This document shows, one piece after another, positions 54,434-64,000 of a stretch of 64,000 nt of DNA; position 1 is the stretch's first letter, and every line of letters starts with the position of its first letter. The stretch is from NCBI RefSeq assembly GCF_900111645.1, contig NZ_FOHQ01000001.1, positions 381,468-445,467 on the forward strand, written 5' to 3'. A program made the translations under genes and the position numbers. Below the pieces are notes generated by a model, which did not search any database, was not told the origin of the DNA, and saw nothing but the letters and a program-made list of their open reading frames with translations. The DNA comes from Methanococcoides vulcani. GTDB taxonomy: Archaea; Halobacteriota; Methanosarcinia; Methanosarcinales; Methanosarcinaceae.

Positions 54434-56626
54434 ATGGGACGAAGGAAAAAAATGGTTGAGCGTGTAACAGCGCTGATGAGCAACCCAGAAATGATCAGGA
54501 ACATCGCAATCATCGCTCACATCGATCACGGGAAAACTACCCTTTCAGATAATCTTCTTGCAGGCGCTGGTATGATCTCCAAGGAGCTTGCAGGTCGCCA
54601 GTTGTTCATGGACTCTGATGAAGAGGAACAGGAAAGAGGTATTACGATCGACTCCGCAAACGTGTCAATGGTGCACGAGTACGAGGATGAAGAGTACCTT
54701 ATCAACCTTATCGACACACCAGGTCACGTTGACTTTGGTGGTGACGTCACACGTGCAATGCGTGCAGTAGATGGTGCTGTTGTAGTTATTGATGCTGTGG
54801 AAGGTACCATGCCTCAGACCGAGACCGTTCTGAGACAGGCACTGAAAGAGCATGTAAGGCCAGTACTTTTCATTAACAAAGTTGACCGTCTTATCAACGA
54901 GTTGCAGGTCGATGCACAGGAAATGCAGATCAGGCTCGGTAAGCTCATTGATCACGTCAACAAGCTTATCAAAGGTATGAACGAAGAGCGTTACAACGAA
55001 GGTTGGAGGGTTGACGCTGCAGAAGGTACAGTAGCATTCGGTTCAGCTCTTTACAACTGGGCTATCAGTGTTCCTATGATGCAGAAGACCGGTGTCAGCT
55101 TTGATGAGGTATTTAACTACTGCCGTGCTGAAGATATGAAATCACTGGGAGAGAAATGTCCGCTCCATGAAGCTGTCAACGACATGGTCATCCGGTTCCT
55201 TCCAAGTCCTATCGATGCCCAGGAAGACAGGGTCGGTGTCATCTGGCACGGCGACCTTGAGACTGGTATTGGAAAGCAGATGGCTGATGCTGATGCAAAG
55301 GGCGACCTTGCATTCATGGTAACTGATATTTCCATGGACCCACATGCAGGAGAAGTTTCAACAGGCAGGCTTTTCAGTGGTTCACTTTCACGTGGTATGG
55401 AAGTTTTCGTATCAGGTGCATCAAAGAAGAACAGGATCCAGCAGGTTGGTGTTTTCATGGGACCGGAGAGACTTGAAGTGGATGAGATCCCTGCAGGTAA
55501 CATTGCTGCAGTTACAGGTCTTAGGGACGCCATTGTAGGTTCTACTGTAACCTCCCTTGAAGGCATGTCTCCATTCGAAAGCATCAAACACGCAAGTGAG
55601 CCTGTAGTGACCGTAGCTGTGGAAGCAAAGCACATGAAAGACCTTCCAAAGCTCGTTGAGGTACTGCGTCAGGTCGCAAAGGAAGACCCAACACTTAAGA
55701 TCACACTTGATGAAGAGACCGGTGAACACCTCATGGCAGGCATGGGTGAACTTCACCTCGAGGTCATTGCTCACAGGATCGAGCGTGATAAGGGCGTAGA
55801 GATCACAACAACACCGCCTCTTGTGGTATACCGTGAGACCATCACCGGTGTAGCAGGTCCTGTTGAAGGTAAATCCCCTAACAGGCACAACAGATTCTAT
55901 GTTGTTGTCGAGCCACTTGAGCCTGAAGTACGTGAGCTTATCCGTGAGGGTGAGATCTCCATGAGGATGCCTGAGCTTGAGAGAAGGGAGAAGCTTATGG
56001 CAGCAGGTGTCGGCAAGGATGAAGCAAAGAAGATCGCGGACATCTTTGAGAGCAATGTTTACTATGATATGACCAAAGGTATCCAGCACCTGAACGAGAC
56101 GATGGAGCTGGTCCTTGAAGGTTTCGTCGAAGTTATGAAAGCCGGTCCACTTTCAAAAGAACCATGCATGGGTGTAAAGGTAAAGCTCATGGACGCAAAG
56201 CTCCACGAGGATGCTGTCCACAGAGGTCCTGCACAGGTCATTCCTGCATCCAGGCAGGCTATCCAGGCAGCAATGCTCATGGCAGATGATACGCTCTTCG
56301 AGCCATACCAGAAGGTATTCATCCAGACCCCACAGGAACAGATGGGCGGAGCCACAAAGGAGATCCAGGGTCGCCGCGGTGTCATTATTGATATGACATC
56401 AGAGGGTGACACAACGATCATCGAATCCAAGGCACCAGTATCCGAATTGTTCGGATTTGCCGGTGATATCAGATCCGCAACAGAGGGTCGTGCTATGTGG
56501 AGCACAGAGTTTGCAGGCTTTGAACCACTTCCAACCAACATGATCACTGAAGTCGTTACAGGTATCCGTGAGCGCAAAGGACTCAAGAAAGACCTTCCAC
56601 AGGCACAGGACTTCATGAGCATGTAA
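54434..56626 (+). CDS. fusA: Elongation factor 2
   Basis: A 730-residue translocation GTPase, also called aEF-2. G1 is [15 protein letters not shown], the switch region has [13 protein letters not shown]3 is [12 protein letters not shown] and G4 is [10 protein letters not shown]. The diphthamide-domain region is [17 protein letters not shown], and the C-terminus ends PQAQDFMSM. It is followed by its own terminator. Confidence 0.97.
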   Translation: MGRRKKMVERVTALMSNPEMIRNIAIIAHIDHGKTTLSDNLLAGAGMISKELAGRQLFMDSDEEEQERGITIDSANVSMVHEYEDEEYLINLIDTPGHVDFGGDVTRAMRAVDGAVVVIDAVEGTMPQTETVLRQALKEHVRPVLFINKVDRLINELQVDAQEMQIRLGKLIDHVNKLIKGMNEERYNEGWRVDAAEGTVAFGSALYNWAISVPMMQKTGVSFDEVFNYCRAEDMKSLGEKCPLHEAVNDMVIRFLPSPIDAQEDRVGVIWHGDLETGIGKQMADADAKGDLAFMVTDISMDPHAGEVSTGRLFSGSLSRGMEVFVSGASKKNRIQQVGVFMGPERLEVDEIPAGNIAAVTGLRDAIVGSTVTSLEGMSPFESIKHASEPVVTVAVEAKHMKDLPKLVEVLRQVAKEDPTLKITLDEETGEHLMAGMGELHLEVIAHRIERDKGVEITTTPPLVVYRETITGVAGPVEGKSPNRHNRFYVVVEPLEPEVRELIREGEISMRMPELERREKLMAAGVGKDEAKKIADIFESNVYYDMTKGIQHLNETMELVLEGFVEVMKAGPLSKEPCMGVKVKLMDAKLHEDAVHRGPAQVIPASRQAIQAAMLMADDTLFEPYQKVFIQTPQEQMGGATKEIQGRRGVIIDMTSEGDTTIIESKAPVSELFGFAGDIRSATEGRAMWSTEFAGFEPLPTNMITEVVTGIRERKGLKKDLPQAQDFMSM

Positions 56627-56650
56627 GATGGATATTTTATCCATCTTTTT
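56625..56650 (+). terminator. Hairpin terminator after EF-2
   Basis: AAGATGGATA (56625-56634) pairs perfectly with TATCCATCTT (56638-56647) across a TTT loop and is followed by TTT. The left arm overlaps the TAA stop codon of EF-2 by two bases. It should reduce read-through into the EF-1A gene, which has its own promoter. Confidence 0.7.
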
Positions 56651-56675
56651 GTTATGAAGTATCCCATCCGTTGGA

Positions 56676-56757
56676 AAGGTTTAAAAGTAGAAACAACAAT
56701 TTAGGTCAAAATTATAAATATTACTATCTAACAATCAATAATAAAGGAGAATGTATT
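56676..56757 (+). promoter_or_regulatory. Promoter and leader of the EF-1A gene
   Basis: Two TATA-like boxes are seen, GGTTTAAAAG (56678-56687) and AAATTATAAATATT (56708-56721). AAAGGAGA (about 56743-56750) is a full ribosome binding site before ATG 56758. Together with the terminator upstream this supports separate, strong expression of EF-1A. Confidence 0.5.
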
Positions 56758-58370
<1,613 letters not shown>

Positions 58371-58405
58371 GTACTTCGATATTGGTCAAAATGACCTGGG
58401 ACTAC

Positions 58406-58427
58406 GTTACAGATTTTAATCTGTAAC
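58406..58427 (+). terminator. Hairpin terminator after rps10
   Basis: GTTACAGATT (58406-58415) and AATCTGTAAC (58418-58427) form a ten-base inverted repeat with TT between, followed by a pyrimidine-rich and then T-rich stretch. Confidence 0.55.
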
Positions 58428-58569
58428 AGTTCTCCTCCCTATTTCTTTAATTATTTTTGAATTTTTTATCTAAGCTGACATTTAATACTGTTGCTTATTG
58501 GTCAGTACTCTATTTATCTATAGATAATGTTTATATCGTACACATTTCATATCAATATGAGGTTGTATC

Positions 58570-58770
58570 ATGAGTGAAGAAACATTAACTGAAAATGAAT
58601 CAACAGTACTAAATGCTCTGGAAGGCTCTGACAAATCCTTAAGACCTGGTGATATTGCAGAGTCTACTGGTCTGGACAGTAAACTGGTTAGTAAAACAAT
58701 TGCATCACTGAAGAAAAAGGGTCTTGTTTACTCTCCTAAAAGATGCTACTACGATGTTTCAAAGGAATGA
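58570..58770 (+). CDS. Small winged-helix regulator
   Basis: A 66-residue protein made of one winged helix-turn-helix (NESTVLNALEGSDKSLRPGD, then IAESTGLDSKLVSKTIASLKKKGLV and a short YYDV wing). It is probably a DNA-binding transcription regulator; targets are unknown. AATGTTTATATCG about 50 bases upstream is a TATA box and GAGGTTG is its ribosome binding site. It is convergent with the histidine kinase gene. Confidence 0.75.
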   Translation: MSEETLTENESTVLNALEGSDKSLRPGDIAESTGLDSKLVSKTIASLKKKGLVYSPKRCYYDVSKE

Positions 58771-58782
58771 TCCTTTCATTTT

Positions 58783-60402
58783 TTACATTTTATCTTTTTC
58801 AGATAGATCAGTTGTGTTTATCTCAGGTTTTAGGGGTATTGTAAAGGTAAAACTGCTACCTTTGTTGAGTTCACTGCGAACATTCAGGGATCCTCCATGC
58901 AATTCTGAGTATTTTTTTGCAAGACTAAGTCCAAGTCCCATTCCTCCATGAGCTCTTGTTGAAGAAGGATCGATCTGAGTGAAAGGGTTGAAGAGTTGAT
59001 CCATATTTTCTTCTGATATGCCGATTCCTTTGTCTGATACTTTGAAGACTATATCTTTGTCAGTATTCTGAATATCAACTTTGATGAGGCTGCCATTTTT
59101 TGAAAACTTACTGGCATTATCGATGAGATTAATGAGACTTTGTTCCACCTTTTCGATATCTGCTATAATATATTTGATATCTGTGTTGATGTTAAATGAT
59201 AGTGCTTGCTCTTTTTCCAGAACAATTGTAATAAAATATTTCCTGAGTGTATCGATCAACTCTCTTAGTTCTATCGTTTTATAATCAAGTTTAGCCACTT
59301 CGGACTCGATATTTGAAACTTCCAGCATTAAATTAAAAACACCAAGAAGGCGTCTTCCACTGGTATATATATTGTTAATGTATTTTTCCTGTTTTTCATT
59401 AATATCTCCAAACTTCTTTTCAAGAAGAATTTCAGAGAATCCTATCACTGAGTTAAGGGGTGTACGCAGTTCATGGCTCATGTTTGCAATAAAGATGGTC
59501 TTTGCCTGATTTGCAGTTTCAGCCTCAAGTTTTGCAGATAATAGCGCTCTTTCTGCAGCTTTCTTTTCAGTAACATCGATTCCGGAAGCAAGTAATCCAC
59601 TGATGTTTCCATTATTATCATAAAGTATCGAATTATTCCATGAAATTATCCTTTCTTCACCGGATCTTGTGATGATCGGATTGTCGTAATATTTAAATTG
59701 TTCGATATCACCTGACATAATTGTGTTGAACATACCCTCTACATTATCATAGATGTTCTCAGGTATGAACATGTTTAACCAGTTGCTGCCAAGTAGTTCC
59801 TTCTCAGAATAACCAAGGATCTCTACAGCTTTCCTGTTCACAAGAGATATCTTTTGGTTCCTGTCAAGAGCAACGAAAATCACATTGGAAACATTAAGAT
59901 AATGTTGTGCTTTTTCCTTTTCTTTCATCAGCTCTAACTCTACTTTTTTGAGCTGGTCAATATTTACCATGATCCCGTTAAGACCAATAACTTCTCCGTT
60001 CCTGACAATCCCTTTGGAAGACGTGTGTACATGTGTTATCTTGCCAGATTTTGCAATAACTCTGAACATATAGGGTTTGTGTTCTCCTTTAAGGGTCAGG
60101 TCCATATCGTCAAGAAGACCGGAAAGATCTTCAGGGTGTATGTATTTGATAAAAGCTGTACCTATCACTTCTTCTGGCATATAGCCGGTAAAATTTTCAA
60201 TAGCCGAGCTTATGTATGTAAAGTTACCTTCCTTGTCGACACTAAAGATAACATCATTAAGGTTATCAAGATGAAGTTTGTAGAACTCTTCTTTTTCCCT
60301 GGCTTCTTTGTTAACAAGTTCGAGTTCGTCTCTGAGTTCTTTGATAGTCTTTTCCAACACTTCTATCTTTTCAGAGGTCTTATCTTCGTTTTTCATTGTC
60401 AT
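58783..60402 (-). CDS. PAS-domain sensor histidine kinase (cytoplasmic)
   Basis: A 539-residue kinase. Layout: coiled coil (about 8-40), PAS 1 (45-155), PAS 2 with PAC (165-285), HisKA dimerisation domain with phospho-acceptor His310 in NMSHELRTPLNSVIGFSE, and a HATPase domain (about 410-525) with NLIDNASKFSKNGS (N box), KVSDKGIGI (G1) and GGMGLGLSLAKKY (G2). There is no membrane segment, so it senses a cytoplasmic signal; no heme or flavin ligand can be assigned. No response regulator is adjacent, as is common in methanogens. ATG 60396 is an alternative start. Confidence 0.9.
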   Translation of the reverse strand: MTMKNEDKTSEKIEVLEKTIKELRDELELVNKEAREKEEFYKLHLDNLNDVIFSVDKEGNFTYISSAIENFTGYMPEEVIGTAFIKYIHPEDLSGLLDDMDLTLKGEHKPYMFRVIAKSGKITHVHTSSKGIVRNGEVIGLNGIMVNIDQLKKVELELMKEKEKAQHYLNVSNVIFVALDRNQKISLVNRKAVEILGYSEKELLGSNWLNMFIPENIYDNVEGMFNTIMSGDIEQFKYYDNPIITRSGEERIISWNNSILYDNNGNISGLLASGIDVTEKKAAERALLSAKLEAETANQAKTIFIANMSHELRTPLNSVIGFSEILLEKKFGDINEKQEKYINNIYTSGRRLLGVFNLMLEVSNIESEVAKLDYKTIELRELIDTLRKYFITIVLEKEQALSFNINTDIKYIIADIEKVEQSLINLIDNASKFSKNGSLIKVDIQNTDKDIVFKVSDKGIGISEENMDQLFNPFTQIDPSSTRAHGGMGLGLSLAKKYSELHGGSLNVRSELNKGSSFTFTIPLKPEINTTDLSEKDKM

Positions 60403-60749
60403 TTTCTTGTGTTAATTGAGGTCATTTTTGTAAATATTGTTGAAGTTAATTCAAATTATACCTGTGCTTTAATGTATTTAAATGTGTATTAATATGTTTT
60501 GAAAAATAATGTTGTATTGATGAACTAACATTAGATGAATGCATTGCAAAGACTTCGGTTATATGTGGAAAACCTTCTACTACATTCTATAATGTTTATT
60601 ATGTGTTGTTTGAAGTGCCTTTAATATTATGCATTATGTGAGTGTGTCTATCTCTTAATTCTCTCTCCAAAACAATAATATAATAATCGGGTTATCGTAC
60701 AGTCAGTTATCGTTGTTACTAACCTGATATTGGCATATCTTTATACAAT
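60403..60749. other. Intergenic region before tRNA-Arg
   Basis: AT-rich with no gene that I can support. AATATAATAATCG (about 60678-60690) and CATATCTTTATAC (60735-60747) are TATA-like; the first is at a more usual distance for the tRNA promoter. I see no repeats here. Confidence 0.4.
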
Positions 60750-60821
60750 GGGCCTGTAGTGTAGTGGATATCACTTTAGCCTCCGGAGCTTAGAACCCGG
60801 GTTCGATTCCCGGCAGGCCCG
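60750..60821 (+). tRNA. tRNA-Arg (anticodon CCG)
   Basis: 72 bases: acceptor GGGCCTG with CAGGCCC; anticodon loop CTCCGGA with CCG at 60783-60785; T arm CCGGG-TTCGATT-CCCGG. CCA is not encoded. The anticodon stem (TTAGC/GCTTA) has one T-T mismatch at the second pair, which is unusual but leaves four pairs. Confidence 0.9.
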
Positions 60822-60860
60822 TTCTATTATAATTTATATCAAATTGTCCGGACTTATTTT

Positions 60861-61268
60861 TTACAATTTGTAGAGTTTTTCAAGATAGCTTTTTATCCTG
60901 CAATAAATGAAATTCCTGTAGCCGATTGTATCAGGAATGTCGAACGTAACTATTCCTTCCACGTTCCAGAATACATTTTTAACGATATCTCTTTCTTCCA
61001 TGTCATCTACGAAGAATCTGACCTTGCTGAAATCATCAACAGATTGTCTCCAGTCACCGGCTCTCATTTTAGATGGGTTCTTGCTACACAGCACTTCAAA
61101 TTGCTGCAGACCGAATGCATATGTTTCGAACCATTGCCTGTCATCTTTTGTCATTGCAATGATACCCTGTTTCGCATCTTCTGCCATCTGCTTTAAAAGC
61201 AGGTCTATATCCTTACTCGTAAACTCATTGTTGTCGAGTTTTTCAAGAAACACATGTAATTTTTCCAC
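60861..61268 (-). CDS. Conserved hypothetical protein
   Basis: A 135-residue soluble protein with an N-terminal helical part (MEKLHVFLEKLDNNEFTSKD, then LLLKQMAEDAKQGIIAM) and a mixed C-terminal part (VFWNVEGIVTFDIPDTIGYR). I do not recognise the family. It has no membrane segment or metal motif. It lies between tRNA-Arg and the divergent purB, and GGGGGAAG precedes its ATG on the minus strand, which supports it as a real gene. Confidence 0.6.
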   Translation of the reverse strand: MEKLHVFLEKLDNNEFTSKDIDLLLKQMAEDAKQGIIAMTKDDRQWFETYAFGLQQFEVLCSKNPSKMRAGDWRQSVDDFSKVRFFVDDMEERDIVKNVFWNVEGIVTFDIPDTIGYRNFIYCRIKSYLEKLYKL

Positions 61269-61465
61269 AATCGCTTCCCCCTATGTTCAATATAATTTAT
61301 GGTGTCCATCAATAGATAAACGTTGCCTTCTTAATGATCCTTAAGTATCTCATCCTCCGGCAGAATGGGATTCCATGCTCAAAGCTTATTTATGGTTATA
61401 TTGTTTATCTACCCCTGATATAAGATCATCAATTATGTTTTACAATAGCAAGGAGATTAACAAAT

Positions 61466-62806
61466 ATGGCAATCCATCCTATTGAATACCGCTACGGTAC
61501 CGAGGAAATGAAGTATGTCTGGAGTGAGGCAAACCGCCTTGACAAGCTCCTCAGGACAGAAGCTGCTCTTGCAAAGGCTGAAGCAAAGGTAGGCATCGTA
61601 CCTGCCGAAGCTGCAGAAGCAATAGAGAAAAGCATAGCTTCTGTCAAACTGGAAAGGGTCACAGAGATAGAAGATGAGATCCACCATGACATGATGGCCA
61701 TCGTTCTTGCGATCTCCGAGCAGTGCACAGAGGACGCTGCCAAATGGGTGCACTTTGGTGCAACATCTAACGACATCCTGGATACAGCTACTGCTCTTCA
61801 GATGATGGATGCGGTTGCTATCCTTGAGGATAAGGTACGTACACTTATGGACGTCTTGCTTACAAAAGCAGAAGAGCACAAGAACACTGTCTGTGCAGGA
61901 AGGACACATGGTCAGATCGGTGTACCAACAACATATGGTCTCAGGTTTGCTATCTGGGCAAGCGAGATGGCAAGGCACCTTGAGCGTCTGGGCCAGCTTA
62001 CACCACGTCTTCTGGTAGGTCAGATGACCGGGGCTGTAGGTACACAGGCAGCATTCGGAAAAGATGGTATTGAGATACAGAAGTATGCGATGGAATATCT
62101 TGGCCTTGGCAGCGTTGATGTTTCAAACCAGATCATCCAGCGTGACCGCCATGCAGAATTCGTTATGTGGATGGCGAACACAGTAACAACCCTGGACAAG
62201 ATCGCTGTGGAGATCCGCTCCCTCCAGAGAAGCGAGATCGCAGAGGTCGAGGAGAGCTTCAGGAAGAAACAGGTGGGTTCTTCCACAATGCCTCACAAGA
62301 GGAATCCTATCAAGTCAGAGCAGATCAGTGGTCTGGCACGTATCGTTCGCTCAATGGTCGAGCCTGAACTGCTGAACAATACTCTCTGGGACGAACGTGA
62401 TCTTACAAACTCCTCATGCGAAAGGGTCGTTTTCCCTGAAAGCTGTGTGCTGACAGATCACCTTCTCAAACTGGCTATTGGTGTTATCGAGAACCTCAGG
62501 TTCTATCCTGAGAACATCCGCAAGAACCTTGATCTCCTCCGTGGTCTTAACATGGGTGAGTCTGTCATGATCGAGCTTGCAAAGCGTGGTGTCGGCAGGC
62601 AGGAAGCTCATGAGATCGTCCGAAGCTCTGCAATGGAAGCACATGAATCAGGAATGCACCTTAAGGATGTTCTTCTTGGCAAGCCGGAAGTTACACAATA
62701 CCTTAGTGAATCCGATATCACAGATCTCGTGAACCCTGACAGGTATATCGGTACTGCTGTGGAACAGGTCGAGAACGTAGCTGCAAAGATCAGAAACCAG
62801 TTCTAA
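61466..62806 (+). CDS. purB: Adenylosuccinate lyase
   Basis: A 446-residue fumarase-superfamily lyase acting at two steps of purine synthesis (SAICAR to AICAR, adenylosuccinate to AMP). Motifs: IHHDMMAIVLAISEQ-type start of the catalytic region with HFGATSNDILDTA, GRTHGQIGVPTTYGLR, and the signature GSSTMPHKRNPIKSE with the mobile catalytic Ser. Length and order are standard. AAGGAGAT lies upstream of the ATG. Confidence 0.97.
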   Translation: MAIHPIEYRYGTEEMKYVWSEANRLDKLLRTEAALAKAEAKVGIVPAEAAEAIEKSIASVKLERVTEIEDEIHHDMMAIVLAISEQCTEDAAKWVHFGATSNDILDTATALQMMDAVAILEDKVRTLMDVLLTKAEEHKNTVCAGRTHGQIGVPTTYGLRFAIWASEMARHLERLGQLTPRLLVGQMTGAVGTQAAFGKDGIEIQKYAMEYLGLGSVDVSNQIIQRDRHAEFVMWMANTVTTLDKIAVEIRSLQRSEIAEVEESFRKKQVGSSTMPHKRNPIKSEQISGLARIVRSMVEPELLNNTLWDERDLTNSSCERVVFPESCVLTDHLLKLAIGVIENLRFYPENIRKNLDLLRGLNMGESVMIELAKRGVGRQEAHEIVRSSAMEAHESGMHLKDVLLGKPEVTQYLSESDITDLVNPDRYIGTAVEQVENVAAKIRNQF

Positions 62807-62815
62807 GGTGAGATC

Positions 62816-63400
62816 ATGGAACTGGAAGATGCAGTAAAGTTCCATGGGCACCTTTGCCCCGGACTTGTTATTGGTTACAGGGTTGCAACCTATGCAGCTG
62901 AGCAGTTCAAGGATCGCTCAGAGGACGAGGAACTTGTGGCTGTCGTTGAGAACAAGTCATGCAGCGTGGATGCCATTCAGGTAATTAATGGCTGCACCTT
63001 TGGAAAAGGAAACCTTGTCTTCAAAGATCTTGGAAAGCATGTTTATACTTTCTTCAAAAGGGGAGAGCGCGAAGCACTACGAATATCAATAAATCCTCGT
63101 CAGCGTCGGGAAGATCCACGTTACAATGAGCTCTTCCCCAAAGTAAGAAATGGCACTGCTACGGATGAAGAAATGGAAGAGTTCAAGAAAAGACATGCTG
63201 AAAGGGGTCTTGCAATTCTTGACATTCCGGCCGATGAACTGTTCACTGCAACAAAAGTTGACATAGAGCCGCCTGAAAAAGCGATGGTATATCGTTCCAT
63301 AGCATGTGCAGAATGTGATGAGGAGACAATGGAAACACGTCTTCGCGTAAAAGATGGAAAGATAGTCTGTCTTTCCTGTTTTGAAGGCCATGATATCTGA
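62816..63400 (+). CDS. FwdE/FmdE-family protein with zinc ribbon
   Basis: A 194-residue member of the FmdE family, named for a subunit that co-purifies with formylmethanofuran dehydrogenase. The N-terminal FmdE motif FHGHLCPGLVIGYRVA and the CSVDAIQVINGCTFGKGNL block give the conserved His and Cys ligands. The C-terminus has a treble-clef/zinc ribbon (CAECDEETMETRLRVKDG and CLSC). Many FmdE proteins are not tied to that enzyme, and none of its other subunits is nearby, so the role is open. It starts nine bases after purB, behind AAGGTGA. Confidence 0.85.
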   Translation: MELEDAVKFHGHLCPGLVIGYRVATYAAEQFKDRSEDEELVAVVENKSCSVDAIQVINGCTFGKGNLVFKDLGKHVYTFFKRGEREALRISINPRQRREDPRYNELFPKVRNGTATDEEMEEFKKRHAERGLAILDIPADELFTATKVDIEPPEKAMVYRSIACAECDEETMETRLRVKDGKIVCLSCFEGHDI

Positions 63401-63424
63401 CGTTCAGGTCAGATATCTTTTTTT
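63392..63424 (+). terminator. Hairpin terminator after FwdE-like gene
   Basis: GATATCTGAC (63392-63401) and GTCAGATATC (63408-63417) form a perfect ten-base stem with a GTTCAG loop, followed by a run of seven T. The stem includes the stop codon TGA. Confidence 0.75.
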
Positions 63425-63463
63425 AACCCTTTAATTTTTTTAACGATCTTTAAGTTTTTCAAC

Positions 63464-64000
63464 TTATTTTTTGAGCACTCTTTTCAGGAATTCGCCTGTA
63501 TAGGATGCTTTGCTCTTTGTTATTTTCTCGGGTGTACCTTCAGCAATGATCCTGCCACCACGTTCTCCACCTTCAGGACCCAGGTCGATCACCCAGTCTG
63601 CTGTCTTGATAACATCAAGGTTGTGTTCTATCACAATGACTGTATTGCCTGCATCCACAAGTCGCTGGAGCACATCAAGTAACTTGTTCACATCGTCAAA
63701 GTGCAGCCCGGTTGTGGGCTCGTCAAGAATGTAAACTGTCTTTCCGGTAGAACGCCTACTAAGTTCTGTTGCGAGCTTCACACGCTGGGCTTCTCCTCCT
63801 GACAGGGTTGTCGATGACTGTCCAAGCTTGATGTAGCCAAGACCAACATCGTAGAGCGTCTGCAGCTTGTTCTTTATCTTTGGAATGTTCTCAAAGAACT
63901 CCAGTGCTTCCTCTACGGTCATGTCAAGTACATCAGCGATGGTCCTGTCCTTGTAGGTGACCTCAAGTGTCTCACGGTTGTATCGCTTCCCGTGGCAGAC
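63464..64000 (-). CDS. uvrA: Excinuclease ABC subunit A, C-terminal part (partial)
   Basis: The gene enters from the right edge; 178 C-terminal residues are visible, starting [18 protein letters not shown]. UvrA is the damage-recognition ATPase of nucleotide excision repair. The second ABC cassette's signature [17 protein letters not shown], Walker [17 protein letters not shown] and switch [20 protein letters not shown] are present, and the C-terminal [20 protein letters not shown] is typical. UvrA in methanogens is usually explained by old transfer from bacteria. Confidence 0.97.
   Translation of the reverse strand, partial: VCHGKRYNRETLEVTYKDRTIADVLDMTVEEALEFFENIPKIKNKLQTLYDVGLGYIKLGQSSTTLSGGEAQRVKLATELSRRSTGKTVYILDEPTTGLHFDDVNKLLDVLQRLVDAGNTVIVIEHNLDVIKTADWVIDLGPEGGERGGRIIAEGTPEKITKSKASYTGEFLKRVLKK

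Noticed and set aside
56062-56667. Long minus-strand frame opposite the EF-2 gene (201 codons)
   Set aside because: It is a shadow of the EF-2 coding sequence with no ribosome binding site and no recognisable family.

Overview
The window is from a methanogenic archaeon of the Methanosarcinaceae, most like Methanococcoides or a near relative. The basis is family-level: split archaeal RNA polymerase genes (rpoH, B'', B', A', A''), topoisomerase VI, EF-2 and EF-1A, archaeal CoA genes (pantoate kinase and phosphopantothenate synthetase), the siroheme-dependent (Ahb) heme route, Kae1 and Bud32, DUF211, an FwdE-like protein, TATA-box promoters and GGAGGTGAT-type ribosome binding sites. All 65 genes whose stop codon I could read end in TAA or TGA. 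None ends in TAG. Two otherwise intact genes carry one in-frame TAG close to their start: a [NiFe] hydrogenase small subunit and coaBC. That fits a pyrrolysine-using lineage in which UAG is read as an amino acid.

Layout. 1-1250: the end of a metal ABC transporter ATPase, a decayed permease and a ZIP transporter with a duplicated His-rich loop. 1512-3348: an Mrp/NBP35 ATPase and a radical SAM gene split by a -1 frame change at A-AAA-AAG. 3349-5525: gene-poor, with a methyltransferase, a transposase remnant and a palindromic element. 5526-14904: a complete hydrogenase module: hypCDABE on the minus strand, diverging from small subunit, large subunit, maturation protease and hypF on the plus strand. 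A second transposase remnant and a second copy of the palindromic element follow, so the module is bracketed by mobile DNA. 15467-21716: heme/tetrapyrrole genes (ahbA, ahbB, met8-like, hemA, hemB, hemL, hemC), followed by pyrD and pyrK. 23442-30326: assorted genes, including a U32 peptidase-family protein, an Fcy1-like cytosine deaminase and topoisomerase VI. 30441-36981: Kae1, Bud32, an ITPase, a PHP phosphoesterase, DUF211, RlmE and a Vms1-like protein. 37082-41659: CoA genes (coaBC, pantoate kinase, phosphopantothenate synthetase) with an SPFH protein and an HD hydrolase. 41677-44286: S-adenosylhomocysteine metabolism. 44682-58370: tRNA-Lys and the large transcription/translation cluster, rpoH to rps10. 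58570-64000: a small winged-helix regulator, a two-PAS histidine kinase, tRNA-Arg, purB, an FwdE-like gene and the end of uvrA.

The most unusual features are these. (1) coaBC and the hydrogenase small subunit can make working proteins only if UAG is read through, because every downstream start would remove the FMN-binding motif or the proximal FeS cysteines. (2) The hydrogenase resembles the membrane-bound Vht/Vho type but lacks the twin-arginine motif, the C-terminal anchor and a cytochrome b gene, so it looks like a cytoplasmic derivative. (3) The radical SAM gene has a dnaX-type slippery heptamer directly before its zero-frame stop. (4) rpoB'' has no AUG, GUG or UUG at its best-placed start. 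Several genes (hemA, kae1, rpoH, the NusA-like gene, DUF211) start with TTG behind a strong ribosome binding site.
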